A stretch of 64,000 nt of DNA from S015-6 sp964384945. Its GTDB lineage: Bacteria; Desulfobacterota; DSWW01. The stretch spans positions 310,001-374,000 of the forward strand of contig CAYLMK010000001.1 of the NCBI GenBank assembly GCA_964384945.1, given 5' to 3'. Within the stretch, counting starts at the first letter, position 1. The number at the start of each line of letters is the position of its first letter. The notes under the pieces were generated by a model. The model did no database searches. It was not told where the DNA came from and saw only the letters and a program-made list of their open reading frames with translations. The translations under genes were made by a program, and so were the position numbers. Of this stretch, positions 54,126 to 62,943 are shown piece by piece.

Positions 54126-54545
54126 TCATGTAGTTGCCTTTGAAGCGGCGGTTGCTTGCTTTTCCCATCGCTTCTTCTTTTGTTCATCGATATCACCTGG
54201 ATACATGACCGCTTCATGGCCTTTTTCACCCGTGCGGATCCTCACCACATCCTCCACCGGGTAGATAAAGATGAGGCCGTCCCCGGTTTCCCCGGTCCTT
54301 GCGGCCTGCACGATGGCTTCCAGGGTCTCTTGTAAGTTGTGCTCGCTCAGAATGATGTTGAGCTGAAGCTTGGGAAGCATGTCCACGTGATAGGTTCCAG
54401 AGCGGCCAACCAGTTCGATGCCGCCTTGCCGTCCCTGTCCCCTGATCTCGAAAACGTTCATCCCCACGATACCGATGGAGCGAAGGGCCTCCTTCACATC
54501 CCCGAGCTTCTCCTCACGTATGATCGCTTCGATTTTTTTCAACAT
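54126..54545 (-). CDS. divergent PII family protein (third copy)
   Basis: A 139-residue PII-like protein. The core is present (MLKKIEAIIREEKLGDVKEALRSIG, VVRIRTGEKG), but the T-loop is altered: the canonical [12 protein letters not shown] is here GGIELVGRSGTY, so Lys40 and Tyr46 are lost, while the residue at the uridylylation position (Tyr52 here, 51 in E. coli) is kept. There is a Lys/Glu/Ala-rich tail of about 20 residues not present in the other two PII proteins. It is more like GlnK proteins of archaea and anaerobes. ATG at 54545 follows GGGGTGG. It lies 120 bases downstream of amtB2 on the same strand and presumably regulates that transporter. Confidence 0.88.
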   Translation of the reverse strand: MLKKIEAIIREEKLGDVKEALRSIGIVGMNVFEIRGQGRQGGIELVGRSGTYHVDMLPKLQLNIILSEHNLQETLEAIVQAARTGETGDGLIFIYPVEDVVRIRTGEKGHEAVMYPGDIDEQKKKRWEKQATAASKATT

Positions 54546-54622
54546 GGAGCCACCCCACAACCTCAAAGTCTTTCATCGCAACATCTGCGTTCTTTCGTAG
54601 ATGCTCCGATTGACCATCCCTC

Positions 54623-54642
54623 TCGCCTTTGCCCTTTCACCT
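54623..54642. repeat. partial copy of the 47.9 kb palindromic repeat
   Basis: TCGCCTTTGCCCTTTCACCT between amtB2 and the third PII gene matches 47915-47934 at 19 of 20 bases. The second arm of the palindrome is not seen here. Confidence 0.55.
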
Positions 54643-54665
54643 CTCGCCTTGCGGCGCAAGCCGCT

Positions 54666-55892
54666 TCATGAATAGGCACGTTCACCATGAGCGCTGATAT
54701 CCAGACCCACCGCTTCCTCCATGACGCTCACCCTGAGCCCGATGCTCCAGTCCAGCACCTTGGCCACGGCGAACGTCACCCCGAACGTGAAGACGATGGT
54801 CACGAGAACGGCAAGAATCTGGACGCCGAATTGGCCCGGGTTTCCGAAGAAGAACCCGTTGTTCCCTCCACCGTTCACCTCAAGGGTGGCAAACAGGCCC
54901 GCCGCCAGTACACCCCACGTGCTGGACATTCCGTGGCAGGCCCAGACGTCCAGGGACTCGTCCAGACCGCGCCGCGCACGGAAACGGATGGCGTAGTAGC
55001 CGATGGGAGCGGCAACCGCACCGATGATCATGGCTGCCATCGGCGTAACGAAACCCGAGGCCGGCGTCACGGCAGCCAGGCCCACGACAAAACCGGTAGC
55101 CATCCCCAGTGTGCTGGGCCGGCCGTCCAGCCAGCTCAGAAGCATCCAGACGAGCCCGGCCGCGGCCGCAGAGGTATTGGTGGTCAGCAGTGCATTGGTG
55201 GCCACACCGTTGGCCGCCAGTGCGCTCCCTGCGTTGAATCCGAACCAGCCCACCCACAGCAGCCCTGCGCCGAGGACGGTGTATGGGATATTGCTAGGCT
55301 CCATGCTTGCTTTCCCAAAACCCCGACGGGGACCCACGGCCAGAGCGAAGGCCAGCGCAGAGAACCCTGCCGCAATGTGAACCACGGTTCCACCCGCGAA
55401 GTCCAGAACCCCCATCGCGGCAAGCCAGCCCCCCTTTCCCCAAACCCAATGGCACAAGGGGTCATAAACGAGCGTTGCCCACACGAGGCTGAACAGAAGG
55501 AAGCTCTTGAAACGCGTCCGCTCCACAAAGGCGCCCGTAATCAGGGCCGGCGTGATGACAGCGAACATCATTTGAAACGCTGCAAAAGCCTGATGGGGAA
55601 TGGTGGTGCCGTAGTCCGGGCTGGGGGCGCCTCCCACCCCCTTGAACCCGAGGAAGGTCAGGCCGCCGATCAGGCCGCCGATGTCCTCCCCAAAGGCAAG
55701 CGAGTAGCCGTAAAGGACCCACTGCACCCCGATCAGGGCCATGAAAATGTAACTGAGGGTCAATGTGGACAGGATGTTCTTACGGCGAACCATTCCCCCA
55801 TAGAAAAAAGCCAGGGCAGGGGTCATCATGAGAACGAGTGCGCAGCTCACCAAGACCCATGCGGTGTCTCCGCTATTGATTTGACCGGCCAT
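54666..55892 (-). CDS. amt: ammonium transporter (second Amt)
   Basis: A 408-residue Amt channel, without a signal peptide, with eleven membrane segments. The pore histidines are His172 (VVHIAAG) and His320 (ACHGMSSTWG). It has FFYGGMVRRKN and DFAGGTVVH, and the C-terminal tail LRVSVMEEAVGLDISAHGERAYS. It differs considerably from AmtB1 and is closer to the Amt proteins of many anaerobes. The start at 55892 has a G-poor, C-rich surrounding on the plus strand that gives a GGGGGGGAG ribosome binding site. glnA is 111 bases upstream on the same strand; the third PII gene follows downstream. Confidence 0.93.
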   Translation of the reverse strand: MAGQINSGDTAWVLVSCALVLMMTPALAFFYGGMVRRKNILSTLTLSYIFMALIGVQWVLYGYSLAFGEDIGGLIGGLTFLGFKGVGGAPSPDYGTTIPHQAFAAFQMMFAVITPALITGAFVERTRFKSFLLFSLVWATLVYDPLCHWVWGKGGWLAAMGVLDFAGGTVVHIAAGFSALAFALAVGPRRGFGKASMEPSNIPYTVLGAGLLWVGWFGFNAGSALAANGVATNALLTTNTSAAAAGLVWMLLSWLDGRPSTLGMATGFVVGLAAVTPASGFVTPMAAMIIGAVAAPIGYYAIRFRARRGLDESLDVWACHGMSSTWGVLAAGLFATLEVNGGGNNGFFFGNPGQFGVQILAVLVTIVFTFGVTFAVAKVLDWSIGLRVSVMEEAVGLDISAHGERAYS

Positions 55893-55965
55893 ACTCCCCC
55901 CCCAAAAAAAGGAAACGTCCCATCTCTTGAGAAGCCGTGTCGGACATCCATCTGCGGTTGTACGG

Positions 55966-55998
55966 GGGCCAGGGCCCTGATCCCTGGCCCCTGATCCC
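55966..55998. repeat. short tandem/dispersed repeat GCCCCTGATCCC
   Basis: The gap between glnA and amtB2 contains CCCTGATCCC twice in tandem (GGCCCTGATCCCT, then GGCCCCTGATCCCT) ending just before the glnA stop codon. The sequence TGGCCCCTGATCCC (55985-55998) occurs identically at 47943-47956, and a looser form lies near 57475. It seems to be part of a dispersed repeat family. Confidence 0.5.
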
Positions 55999-56003
55999 TT
56001 GGG

Positions 56004-57428
56004 TTAGGCGTCGTAATACAAGGCAAATTCCCAGGGGTGGGGACGAAGGTCGAGGGCCTGCACTTCGTTCTTCATCTTGTAGGAGATCCAGGTCTCGATC
56101 ACATCCTCGGTGAAGACATCCCCCTTCAAAAGGTAGGCATTGTCGGCTTCCAGCGCCTTGAGCACTTCCCGCAGGCTTCCGGGCGTCTGCGGGACCTTGG
56201 CAAGTTCCTCCGGAGGAAGGTCGTAGATGTCCTTGTCGAGCGGTTCGCCGGGGTCGATCTTGTTCTGGATGCCGTCGAGTACGGCCATCAGCATGGCGGA
56301 GAAGGCGATGTACGGGTTGCAGGTCGGGTCCGGACACCGGAATTCGAGGCGCTTCGACTTGGGCGAGGTCGAGTACATCGGAATCCGGATGGCCGCACTC
56401 CGGTTGCGCCGCGAGTAGGCCAGGTTCACCGGCGCCTCGAACCCCGGGACGAGCCGCTTGTAGCTGTTCGTGGTCGGGTTCGTGAAGGCGAGCAGCGAAG
56501 GCGCGTGCTTGAGCAGGCCGCCGATGGCGTAAAGCGCCATGTCCGAAAGACCCGCGTACTTGTCGCCTGCAAACAGGTTCGCCCCCTTCTTCCACAGGGA
56601 GATGTGCGTGTGCATTCCGCTCCCGTTGTCGTTGAAGAGCGGCTTGGGCATGAAGGTCACGGTCTTGTTGTGCCTGCGGGCCGTGTTCTTGACCACGTAT
56701 TTGTACATCAGAAGCTTGTCCGCCATCTGCACGAGGGGCAGGAAGCGCATATCGATTTCCGCCTGCCCGCCGGTGGCCACCTCATGGTGCTGCGCCTCGA
56801 CCCAAATGCCCATCTTCTCCATGGCGAGCACCATCTCGCTGCGGATGTCCTGCTGGCTGTCCGTGGGAGGAACCGGGAAGTAGCCTTCCTTGTATCGGGG
56901 CTTGTACCCCAGGTTGGGATTCTCCACCCGGCCCGAATTCCACCGACCCTCCATGGAATCGATGTGATAGTATCCCTCCCGCTCGTTCTGATCGAAGCGG
57001 ATGTCGTCGAAGATGAAGAACTCGGCCTCCGGGCCGTAGTAGGCTGTGTCCGCGAGGCCCAGGCTTTTGAGATAGTTTTCGGCCTTCCGCGCGATGTTCC
57101 GTGGATCCCGGGTGTAGTCCTCGCCCGTAACCGGGTCGCAGATGTTGCAGATCATGGTCAGGGTCTTGTGGGCCAGGAAGGGATCCAGAAAGGCGGTCTC
57201 CGGAACGGGCTTGACGATCATGTCCGACTCGTTGATCGCCTGCCATCCCCGGATGCTCGATCCGTCGAACCCGAGCCCCTCCTCGAAGGTGCTCTCCTCG
57301 ATCTCTCGCGGCGGCACGGAGAAATGCTGCCAGAGACCGGGGAAATCCATGAATCGGAGATCCACCATCTCCACGTTTTCCTGTTTGATGAACTTCACTA
57401 CATCCGCCGGGGTTTTGAACTCGCTCAT
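56004..57428 (-). CDS. glnA: glutamine synthetase type I
   Basis: A 474-residue type I glutamine synthetase, which fixes ammonia into glutamine at the cost of ATP. Motifs: [10 protein letters not shown] (N-terminal), the Mg/ATP site [30 protein letters not shown], and the adenylylation site [10 protein letters not shown] with Tyr402. The regulation by GlnE is therefore possible. Length is normal for the GSI-beta form. The start at 57428 is preceded by GGAGGAGC. A sigma-54 promoter lies 112-127 bases upstream, with two palindromes further up, so it is likely activated by an enhancer-binding protein under nitrogen limitation. Confidence 0.97.
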   Translation of the reverse strand: MSEFKTPADVVKFIKQENVEMVDLRFMDFPGLWQHFSVPPREIEESTFEEGLGFDGSSIRGWQAINESDMIVKPVPETAFLDPFLAHKTLTMICNICDPVTGEDYTRDPRNIARKAENYLKSLGLADTAYYGPEAEFFIFDDIRFDQNEREGYYHIDSMEGRWNSGRVENPNLGYKPRYKEGYFPVPPTDSQQDIRSEMVLAMEKMGIWVEAQHHEVATGGQAEIDMRFLPLVQMADKLLMYKYVVKNTARRHNKTVTFMPKPLFNDNGSGMHTHISLWKKGANLFAGDKYAGLSDMALYAIGGLLKHAPSLLAFTNPTTNSYKRLVPGFEAPVNLAYSRRNRSAAIRIPMYSTSPKSKRLEFRCPDPTCNPYIAFSAMLMAVLDGIQNKIDPGEPLDKDIYDLPPEELAKVPQTPGSLREVLKALEADNAYLLKGDVFTEDVIETWISYKMKNEVQALDLRPHPWEFALYYDA

Positions 57429-57539
57429 CTTGCTTGCTCCTCCATTTCATCGAGTGGCACCGGCCCAGGACCCTCTGCCCTGATCCGTTGTTTTTCCAGG
57501 GGGAGGTTCTCCGCCAACCTGGCCCCCACCCCAGCCAAT

Positions 57540-57555
57540 GGCAATAACCGTGCCA
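57540..57555 (-). promoter_or_regulatory. sigma-54 promoter of glnA
   Basis: On the minus strand TGGCAC (57555-57550), GGTTA, TTGC (57544-57541), C. This matches the TGGCACG-N4-TTGC consensus in every defined position. The start of transcription would be near 57529, giving a leader of about 100 bases to the glnA ATG. Confidence 0.85.
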
Positions 57556-57632
57556 GGCGGGCGTTTTCAATTCTCGTATTCAAACCGGCTGGTTCGTGGG
57601 GAAAGGGGCATTTTCGCGTACGTTACGAAATC

Positions 57633-57675
57633 GACATAAATGTCGTATTTCTCTCTATCTCTAGACAACAATGTC
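57633..57675. promoter_or_regulatory. two palindromic enhancer-site candidates upstream of glnA
   Basis: GACA-TAAA-TGTC (57633-57644, extended by one more base pair to CGACAT-AA-ATGTCG) and GACA-ACAA-TGTC (57664-57675). Their centres are 31 bases apart, about three helical turns, and lie some 110 and 141 bases upstream of the predicted glnA transcription start, the usual distance for enhancer sites of a sigma-54 promoter. The second overlaps the glnD stop codon. Confidence 0.6.
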
Positions 57676-60282
57676 GCTTCCTCCCGGTCCGTTTCTCAGC
57701 ACCTTCCCCAGGGCCTCTCCGATGCCGGCCGCCGCGGCCGCTCCGTCGAGCTTCTGCCCCGCCTCATCGCGGACGTAGAAGATGTCCACCACCTGGTCCA
57801 CGTTTGTCGCGATCTTGGCGAGCACGACGTTCAGGTTCATGCGGAACAGGGCGTTCGTGATCTTGTAGAGCAGCCCCGGGTAGTCGTGCGTATGAACCTC
57901 CACGATCGTGAAGAAACCGGAACTCTCGTTGTCCACGACCACCCTGTCCGGCCTCCGCGGGCCGGCCTTGCGGCTCCTCCTGCAGGACAGGAGCTTCTCT
58001 CGCAGCGCATCCTCGAGGACGAGCGAGCCGGCAAGGGCGGCGTGCAGATCGCTGCGCACCTTGCGCCAAACTTGATCCTCGCGGAGGCTGTCGGGGGGCG
58101 GCCGCACCGTGAAGACATCGAGGGCGATCCGGTTCCGCCAGGTGTAGATATTGGCGTTCAGGATGTCCAGGTTGTTCAGGGTGAAGACCCCGGAAAAGGT
58201 CGCGAAAAGACCGGGCCGGTCCCTGGCGCACACGGTGACCGTCCGAAAGTCTCCTTCCGAGGGAGGACCGGGGTCGATCACGAAGGGGGCGTCGCCGAGC
58301 ATCTGAAAGAGCTCCAGGTGGCGAACAATGTCGCCGGCCCTCGTATACAGCAGATACCGGGGGGACATGTTCTCGAAGAGGGTCTCCACCTTCTCCCGGT
58401 CCATGAAACGAGCCTCCCGGAACACCTCCGCCCTCTTCTTCTCCACGATCTCCTCCGAGGTCCTCGTGGCCAGTTCCCCGCCCCGCAGGATGAGGTGGGC
58501 CTTGAAGAAGAGCTCCCGGAGAAGCGCCTCGGTCCAGGAGTTCCAAGCCTTGGGGCCTGTCGCGATGCAGTCGGCCACGGTCAGGAGATAGAGCATCCGA
58601 AGACGATCGACATCCCGGAATTTTCTCGCGAACTGCACCACGAGCTTCTCGTCCTGAAGGTCGCGCTGGGTGGCCGTCTTGACCATGGACAGATGCTCCC
58701 GGACCAGGAAGCAGACCGTATCGATGTCGTCGGCGGAAAGACCCATCCGTTCCAATACCGTCCTGGCAATCTCGGCGCCCTGCTCGGAATGGTCCCGGCC
58801 CGGAACCCCCTTGCCCACGTCGTGCAAAAGGGCCGCCCACAGGACAAGCTCCGGTCTGTCCATTTCCCGGAAGAGCTGGGCGTAGAGCGGGCCGCCCTGC
58901 CCGGAGGCCGGATCCGCCAGGCCCTTGAGGATCCGCACGGCCAGAAGGGAATGCTTGTCGACCGGATGCACATGGTATTCGTCGTACTGAATCCGATGGA
59001 CGATGGGCGCCATCTCCGGCAGCAAGGCGATCAGGATTCCCGTGTTGAGCATTTCGTTGAGTGCGTTGAAGATTTGCGGCGGCGCAACGAGGATCCGCTG
59101 TATCGAATGAACCACGGCGGCCGAGTTTCGATACGCCTCATCGATCATCGGGAGGCACCTGCGCACGAGACGGGCGGCCTCGATCGACAGGGGCACGCCC
59201 AAGAGCGCACTTTGCTCGAAGATCCTTATCAGCAGGAGGGGATTGGCGCGCACGGCCTCCGGAGACTCGAAATGCAGGGCATCCCGGTGGACCCGCAGCC
59301 CCGGGATGCGCAGGCGGGCCAGGATCTTCCTGGGGTACGGCTTTTCCCCCCGGGGCATTGCCTTGTTCAGGAAGCTTCGATGCAGATGCTTGACGAACTC
59401 CATATGGCCGTGGATCTCCCCCAGGAACCGCTCCACGGCCTGCTGTCCCCGGGCAGGCTCGAACCCCATATCCCGGGCCAGCTGGACCTGGTGCTCGAAG
59501 TAGAGCTGGTCGCACTTCCTGCCCGTGATCATGTGCAGCCGGTTTCTCACAACCCAGAGAAAGGAAACGGCCCGGAGGAGGCCTTGCATCTCTTCCGGGG
59601 CGAGATGCCCCGCTTCCACGAGTTCGTCCGCCTCCTTCAGACGGTACTTGCACCAGGCGATCCAGCGGATCGAATGATAATCCCTCAGGCCTCCCAGTCC
59701 CTCCTTCAGGTTGGGTTCCAGGAGGTACGCGGAGTCACCGTAGTGGGCATGCCGCCGTTGGATCGTCTCTGCGAGCCGGCCAAGAAGCGCGCGGCCGCGC
59801 CTTCGCACCAGCCTGTCCTGGGCCTCTGCCATGAGGTCCGAATAAAGCGAGGAGATTCCGCAGAGAAAACGCGCGTCGATCATGGAGGTGAAGACCTCGA
59901 AATCCTCGGCGGCAAGTCGCGTGCATTCGCGTAACGATCGGGTACTGTGGCCGACATCCAGGCCGATGTCCCAGAGGGGATAGAAGATCTCCTGAATGAG
60001 TTCGTTGGCCTCCGGGGGCACCCGCTTGCCGAACAGCAGGAGAACGTCCACGTCCGAGTGCAGGCATTGCTCTTTTCTCCCGTAGCCGCCCAGGGCGACG
60101 AGCGCGCAGGGGTTCTTTTCCATGTGCATGCGAGGGCCCACCGAGCTCCTGGCGAAGCTTTCCTGGAAATACTCGTCCAGCATCCCCGTGTGCTCCTCGA
60201 CGAACCCGGGTGCCTCCCCTTTCCGGAAGCGCAATACGAGCGCTCTTCGCTTTTCCTGCAGCGCAAGGACGGGGGACTTCAT
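57661..60282 (-). CDS. glnD: PII uridylyltransferase/uridylyl-removing enzyme
   Basis: An 873-residue bifunctional sensor of glutamine. The N-terminal nucleotidyltransferase site is LGGYGRKEQCLHSDVDVLLL (63-83, with Asp77 and Asp79). An HD phosphohydrolase domain follows (DKHSLLAVRILKGL, LLHDVGKGVPGRDHSEQG). Two ACT domains at the C-terminus (about 690-760 with VCARDRPGLFATFSGVF, and about 800-865 with VHTHDYPGLLYKITNALF) sense glutamine. It uridylylates the PII proteins at Tyr51. The start at 60282 has no clear ribosome binding site. It lies 232 bases upstream of glnA on the same strand; glnA has its own sigma-54 promoter. Confidence 0.95.
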   Translation of the reverse strand: MKSPVLALQEKRRALVLRFRKGEAPGFVEEHTGMLDEYFQESFARSSVGPRMHMEKNPCALVALGGYGRKEQCLHSDVDVLLLFGKRVPPEANELIQEIFYPLWDIGLDVGHSTRSLRECTRLAAEDFEVFTSMIDARFLCGISSLYSDLMAEAQDRLVRRRGRALLGRLAETIQRRHAHYGDSAYLLEPNLKEGLGGLRDYHSIRWIAWCKYRLKEADELVEAGHLAPEEMQGLLRAVSFLWVVRNRLHMITGRKCDQLYFEHQVQLARDMGFEPARGQQAVERFLGEIHGHMEFVKHLHRSFLNKAMPRGEKPYPRKILARLRIPGLRVHRDALHFESPEAVRANPLLLIRIFEQSALLGVPLSIEAARLVRRCLPMIDEAYRNSAAVVHSIQRILVAPPQIFNALNEMLNTGILIALLPEMAPIVHRIQYDEYHVHPVDKHSLLAVRILKGLADPASGQGGPLYAQLFREMDRPELVLWAALLHDVGKGVPGRDHSEQGAEIARTVLERMGLSADDIDTVCFLVREHLSMVKTATQRDLQDEKLVVQFARKFRDVDRLRMLYLLTVADCIATGPKAWNSWTEALLRELFFKAHLILRGGELATRTSEEIVEKKRAEVFREARFMDREKVETLFENMSPRYLLYTRAGDIVRHLELFQMLGDAPFVIDPGPPSEGDFRTVTVCARDRPGLFATFSGVFTLNNLDILNANIYTWRNRIALDVFTVRPPPDSLREDQVWRKVRSDLHAALAGSLVLEDALREKLLSCRRSRKAGPRRPDRVVVDNESSGFFTIVEVHTHDYPGLLYKITNALFRMNLNVVLAKIATNVDQVVDIFYVRDEAGQKLDGAAAAAGIGEALGKVLRNGPGGSDIVV

Positions 60283-60490
60283 GGCACTCCGCGCGGGCCT
60301 TCAGCAACTTCCAAGGGACTCGAACCCCGGAAGAGCAACCCGCATGCCAGGCTCCGGATTCACGGAAAAAAACGAGCAGGCCCGGCCGGATACACGGCCG
60401 GGAAGAGGGCCGGGAAAGAGGAAACGGGGCATTTGAAACAAAAATGTAGGAACGAAAGGCGGCTCGGGATCCCCCGGGAATGGCCCCCCT

Positions 60491-61138
60491 CTATTTCTTG
60501 GGAACCTTCTCCCAGTCCGCCAGGAACTTCTTGATCCCGATGTCGGTGAGCGGATGCTTGACCAGCTGCATGAGCACGTTGTAGGGCACGGTGGCGATGT
60601 GCGCGCCCATCATCGCAGCCTCGACGAAGTGAAGGGGGTTTCTGACCGAGGCGACGATGACCTCGGTCTCGTACGCGTAGTTCTCCAGGATGGTGACGAC
60701 CTGCTCCACGAGGTCCATTCCCACATGGCTTATGTCGTCCAGCCTTCCCACAAAAGGGGATACGTACGTGGCGCCGGCCTTGGCGGCCAGCAGGGCCTGC
60801 GAAGGGGAAAAGACGAGAGTCACATTGGTCTTGATCCCCTTCCGGCTGCATTCTCGGACGGCCTTCAGGCCCTCTGCGGTCATCGGGAGCTTGACCACGA
60901 TATTCTTGTGAATCCGGCTCAGGCTCTCCGCCTCCTTCATCATTCCGTCGGCCTCGAGGCTCACCGCCTCCGCGCTGATCGGGCCGTCCACGATCGAACA
61001 GATCTCGTGGACCACGCCGACGAAATCCCTTCCCTCCTTGGCGATCAGGCTCGGGTTCGTGGTGACCCCGTCGACGATTCCCAGGGCGTTCGCCCCTCGG
61101 ATCTCGTCCACGTTTGCCGTATCCAGGAATATCTTCAT
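60491..61138 (-). CDS. tal: transaldolase-like fructose-6-phosphate aldolase (TalC/FSA family)
   Basis: A 215-residue TIM-barrel enzyme of the small transaldolase/FSA subfamily. Motifs: [34 protein letters not shown], the Schiff-base Lys in [36 protein letters not shown] and PFVGRLDD. Transaldolase transfers a dihydroxyacetone unit between sugar phosphates; FSA splits fructose-6-phosphate. The short form cannot be told apart by eye. The ATG at 61138 follows GAGGGGGG. It stands alone, downstream of the DUF1302 gene by 107 bases on the same strand. Confidence 0.92.
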   Translation of the reverse strand: MKIFLDTANVDEIRGANALGIVDGVTTNPSLIAKEGRDFVGVVHEICSIVDGPISAEAVSLEADGMMKEAESLSRIHKNIVVKLPMTAEGLKAVRECSRKGIKTNVTLVFSPSQALLAAKAGATYVSPFVGRLDDISHVGMDLVEQVVTILENYAYETEVIVASVRNPLHFVEAAMMGAHIATVPYNVLMQLVKHPLTDIGIKKFLADWEKVPKK

Positions 61139-61245
61139 GTTGTCGCCCCCCCTCACGAATCAGCATGTCGCGGCGCCGCGGATGGCCCCCCGCGGTCAGT
61201 ATCACAGATGACCTTTCCCGTAGTCAAGCCTGCCTGCGGGTCGCG

Positions 61246-62943
61246 CTAGAAGCTCCAGATGAAGCTGAACGAAAGCTCGTTGCGCGACTCCAGGAAGCCG
61301 AGCCTTCCTTCGTACGTGCGGGAAAACGTGTGAAAGTAGGAAATCCCGAGGCTCACGGTCCGCCAATCGTATTTCAGGGAGGGAATCAGCGAGAGGGCGG
61401 AGGGCTCGACCTCAAACATCGTAACGATCCGGGGGGTGAGATTCCCGTTGAGGTAGTTCGTCGAGACAATGAACAGGAACGTGTTGCTCCATTCCGGCTC
61501 GTAGATGACCTCGTCGTTCGGGCCCCGCCAGGGCTGCAGGATCGTGTCCTCCTCGTAGCCCAGGATATGTTTCCCCACGTACTCGAAGATGAACAGGAAA
61601 TCCTCGCGGCTCAGGCGGGGCACCTTCGTCCACTTGTCCAGGCCGAGACCGTAACGCAGTTCGTCGAACGTGGCGATCTGGCCGCTCGAGAAGGGAAGGA
61701 TGTCGTCCTCGATGTCGCCCAGGTCGACGTTTTGCAGGACGTCCGCCAGCGTGAAGCGGTCGAACGGCGGAGGCAGGCTGACCTTGCTCCCCAGCCCCTC
61801 GATCATGTCCCTCACGTTCCCGGGCGTCATCTTCGGCACGTTCTTGAAAAGGGCGAATTCCCCCCGGATGACTGTGTCGATCAAGGTCCAGTTATAATTG
61901 AAGCTGCCGCCGTAGATATCCACCTTGTCGATCCGGAGCACCACGTCGAGCTTCTGGCCGCCGAGGAGCGTCGCGATGGGGTTGTCCGCGAGGATCGCGC
62001 TCCCGATGTCCGGCCAGGTCAGATCGATCGGCTCGAACCCGGGGACATCCAGCCATGGGACCGGGATTTCCGAGTAGGCCCGGTAGTAGGCGGCGTTGAT
62101 CTCCACCCCCTGGAGCAGCAGGCCGACCCGGACGCCGTACCGGTCCGCATCGAAGGGGTCCTCGACCGTCTGCGTGACCTGCATGAGGCTGGCCAGCGAG
62201 AGGGGGTCTTCCAAGTCCTCGACCGTGTTCCGGCCCACGGGGGGGATGATCGGCGAACCGTCGATGATCTCCTCGCCGTTCGTGTTGTCGACCTTTCCGG
62301 GAACGTAGTACCCCTCAAGGGACACCGAGGAGAAGGGGCCCACGTATTCGAAGGCCAGGTTCACGCGCAGCATGAACAGGGGCACGAGACGCTCGAGCAG
62401 ATCCACGGCCAGGGAGGTGTTGTCCGTCGGGTTGATGCCGTCCAGGATGCGCAGGGTGGTCATCTCACCCCAGGACATGACCTGCCTGCCCACCCGAACA
62501 AAGAGCGGACCGCCGGCAAGGTCGAAGTAGCCCAGGAACAGATCGGCATCCCACTTCAGGTCGTTGATCTGGTCCCGGTTATCGAAGAGATAGAAGTTGC
62601 GGGTTTCGTCGTCCTTGAGCACGTCCGGCCCCGCGTCCCATGCGCTGTCGTAAAAGAACCGGAACTGCAGGAAATAGTTGAAGGAGAGCCAGGACGCAAT
62701 GTTCCCCAGGTCGTGCCGCCACTCGACAAAAAGGAGATTCCGCTGGGTGACCAGATCGCCGGCCTCGATCGGAATCGGGTTGTTCTCCGGAGTCTCGACC
62801 GTCCGGAAGGTGGACTCGAGCTTGAGCCTCCCGAGCAGGCTCCACTTGCCGTTGTTTTTGTCTGTCAGGAGGGCCTCGGCCACCCCGGGATCCAGCAGGA
62901 GCAGGAGCAGCCACCACCCCAGGAACCTCGCCCACCGTCTCAT
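61246..62943 (-). CDS. DUF1302-like outer-membrane protein
   Basis: A 565-residue exported protein. The signal peptide is MRRWARFLGWWLLLLLLDPGVAEA (cleavage near residue 24). The mature part consists of short amphipathic strands; motifs of the DUF1302 family include NGKWSLLGRLKLEST near the N-terminus and VRVGRQVMSWGEMTTLRILD, and the protein ends FSFIWSF, a beta-barrel signal. It overlaps the RND gene in an ATGA quartet, so it is translationally coupled to it, with a strong AGGAGGGG ahead of the ATG. In comparable bacteria DUF1302 proteins pair with RND exporters for hydrophobic substrates. A likely relative lies at 39.2-40.8 kb. Confidence 0.82.
   Translation of the reverse strand: MRRWARFLGWWLLLLLLDPGVAEALLTDKNNGKWSLLGRLKLESTFRTVETPENNPIPIEAGDLVTQRNLLFVEWRHDLGNIASWLSFNYFLQFRFFYDSAWDAGPDVLKDDETRNFYLFDNRDQINDLKWDADLFLGYFDLAGGPLFVRVGRQVMSWGEMTTLRILDGINPTDNTSLAVDLLERLVPLFMLRVNLAFEYVGPFSSVSLEGYYVPGKVDNTNGEEIIDGSPIIPPVGRNTVEDLEDPLSLASLMQVTQTVEDPFDADRYGVRVGLLLQGVEINAAYYRAYSEIPVPWLDVPGFEPIDLTWPDIGSAILADNPIATLLGGQKLDVVLRIDKVDIYGGSFNYNWTLIDTVIRGEFALFKNVPKMTPGNVRDMIEGLGSKVSLPPPFDRFTLADVLQNVDLGDIEDDILPFSSGQIATFDELRYGLGLDKWTKVPRLSREDFLFIFEYVGKHILGYEEDTILQPWRGPNDEVIYEPEWSNTFLFIVSTNYLNGNLTPRIVTMFEVEPSALSLIPSLKYDWRTVSLGISYFHTFSRTYEGRLGFLESRNELSFSFIWSF

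Noticed and set aside
51527..54133. 868-codon open frame antisense to glnE (and a 612-codon one antisense to fusA at 3483-5321, and 706 codons antisense at 61114-63234)
   Set aside because: High-GC shadow frames opposite well-supported genes, with no family motifs in the translations.
54126..54545. Loss of the uridylylation Tyr51 in the third PII protein
   Set aside because: Counting from the start shows that the lost Tyr is position 46; the residue aligned with Tyr51 is still Tyr.
57421..57480. TGGCACC on the plus strand upstream of glnA as sigma-54 promoter
   Set aside because: No TTGC at correct spacing and wrong orientation; the minus-strand site at 57540-57555 fits perfectly.
60308..60352. 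tRNA-like T-arm sequence (GGGTTCGAGTCCC on the minus strand) upstream of glnD
   Set aside because: The stem has a mismatch and no D-arm, anticodon arm or acceptor stem can be found around it.
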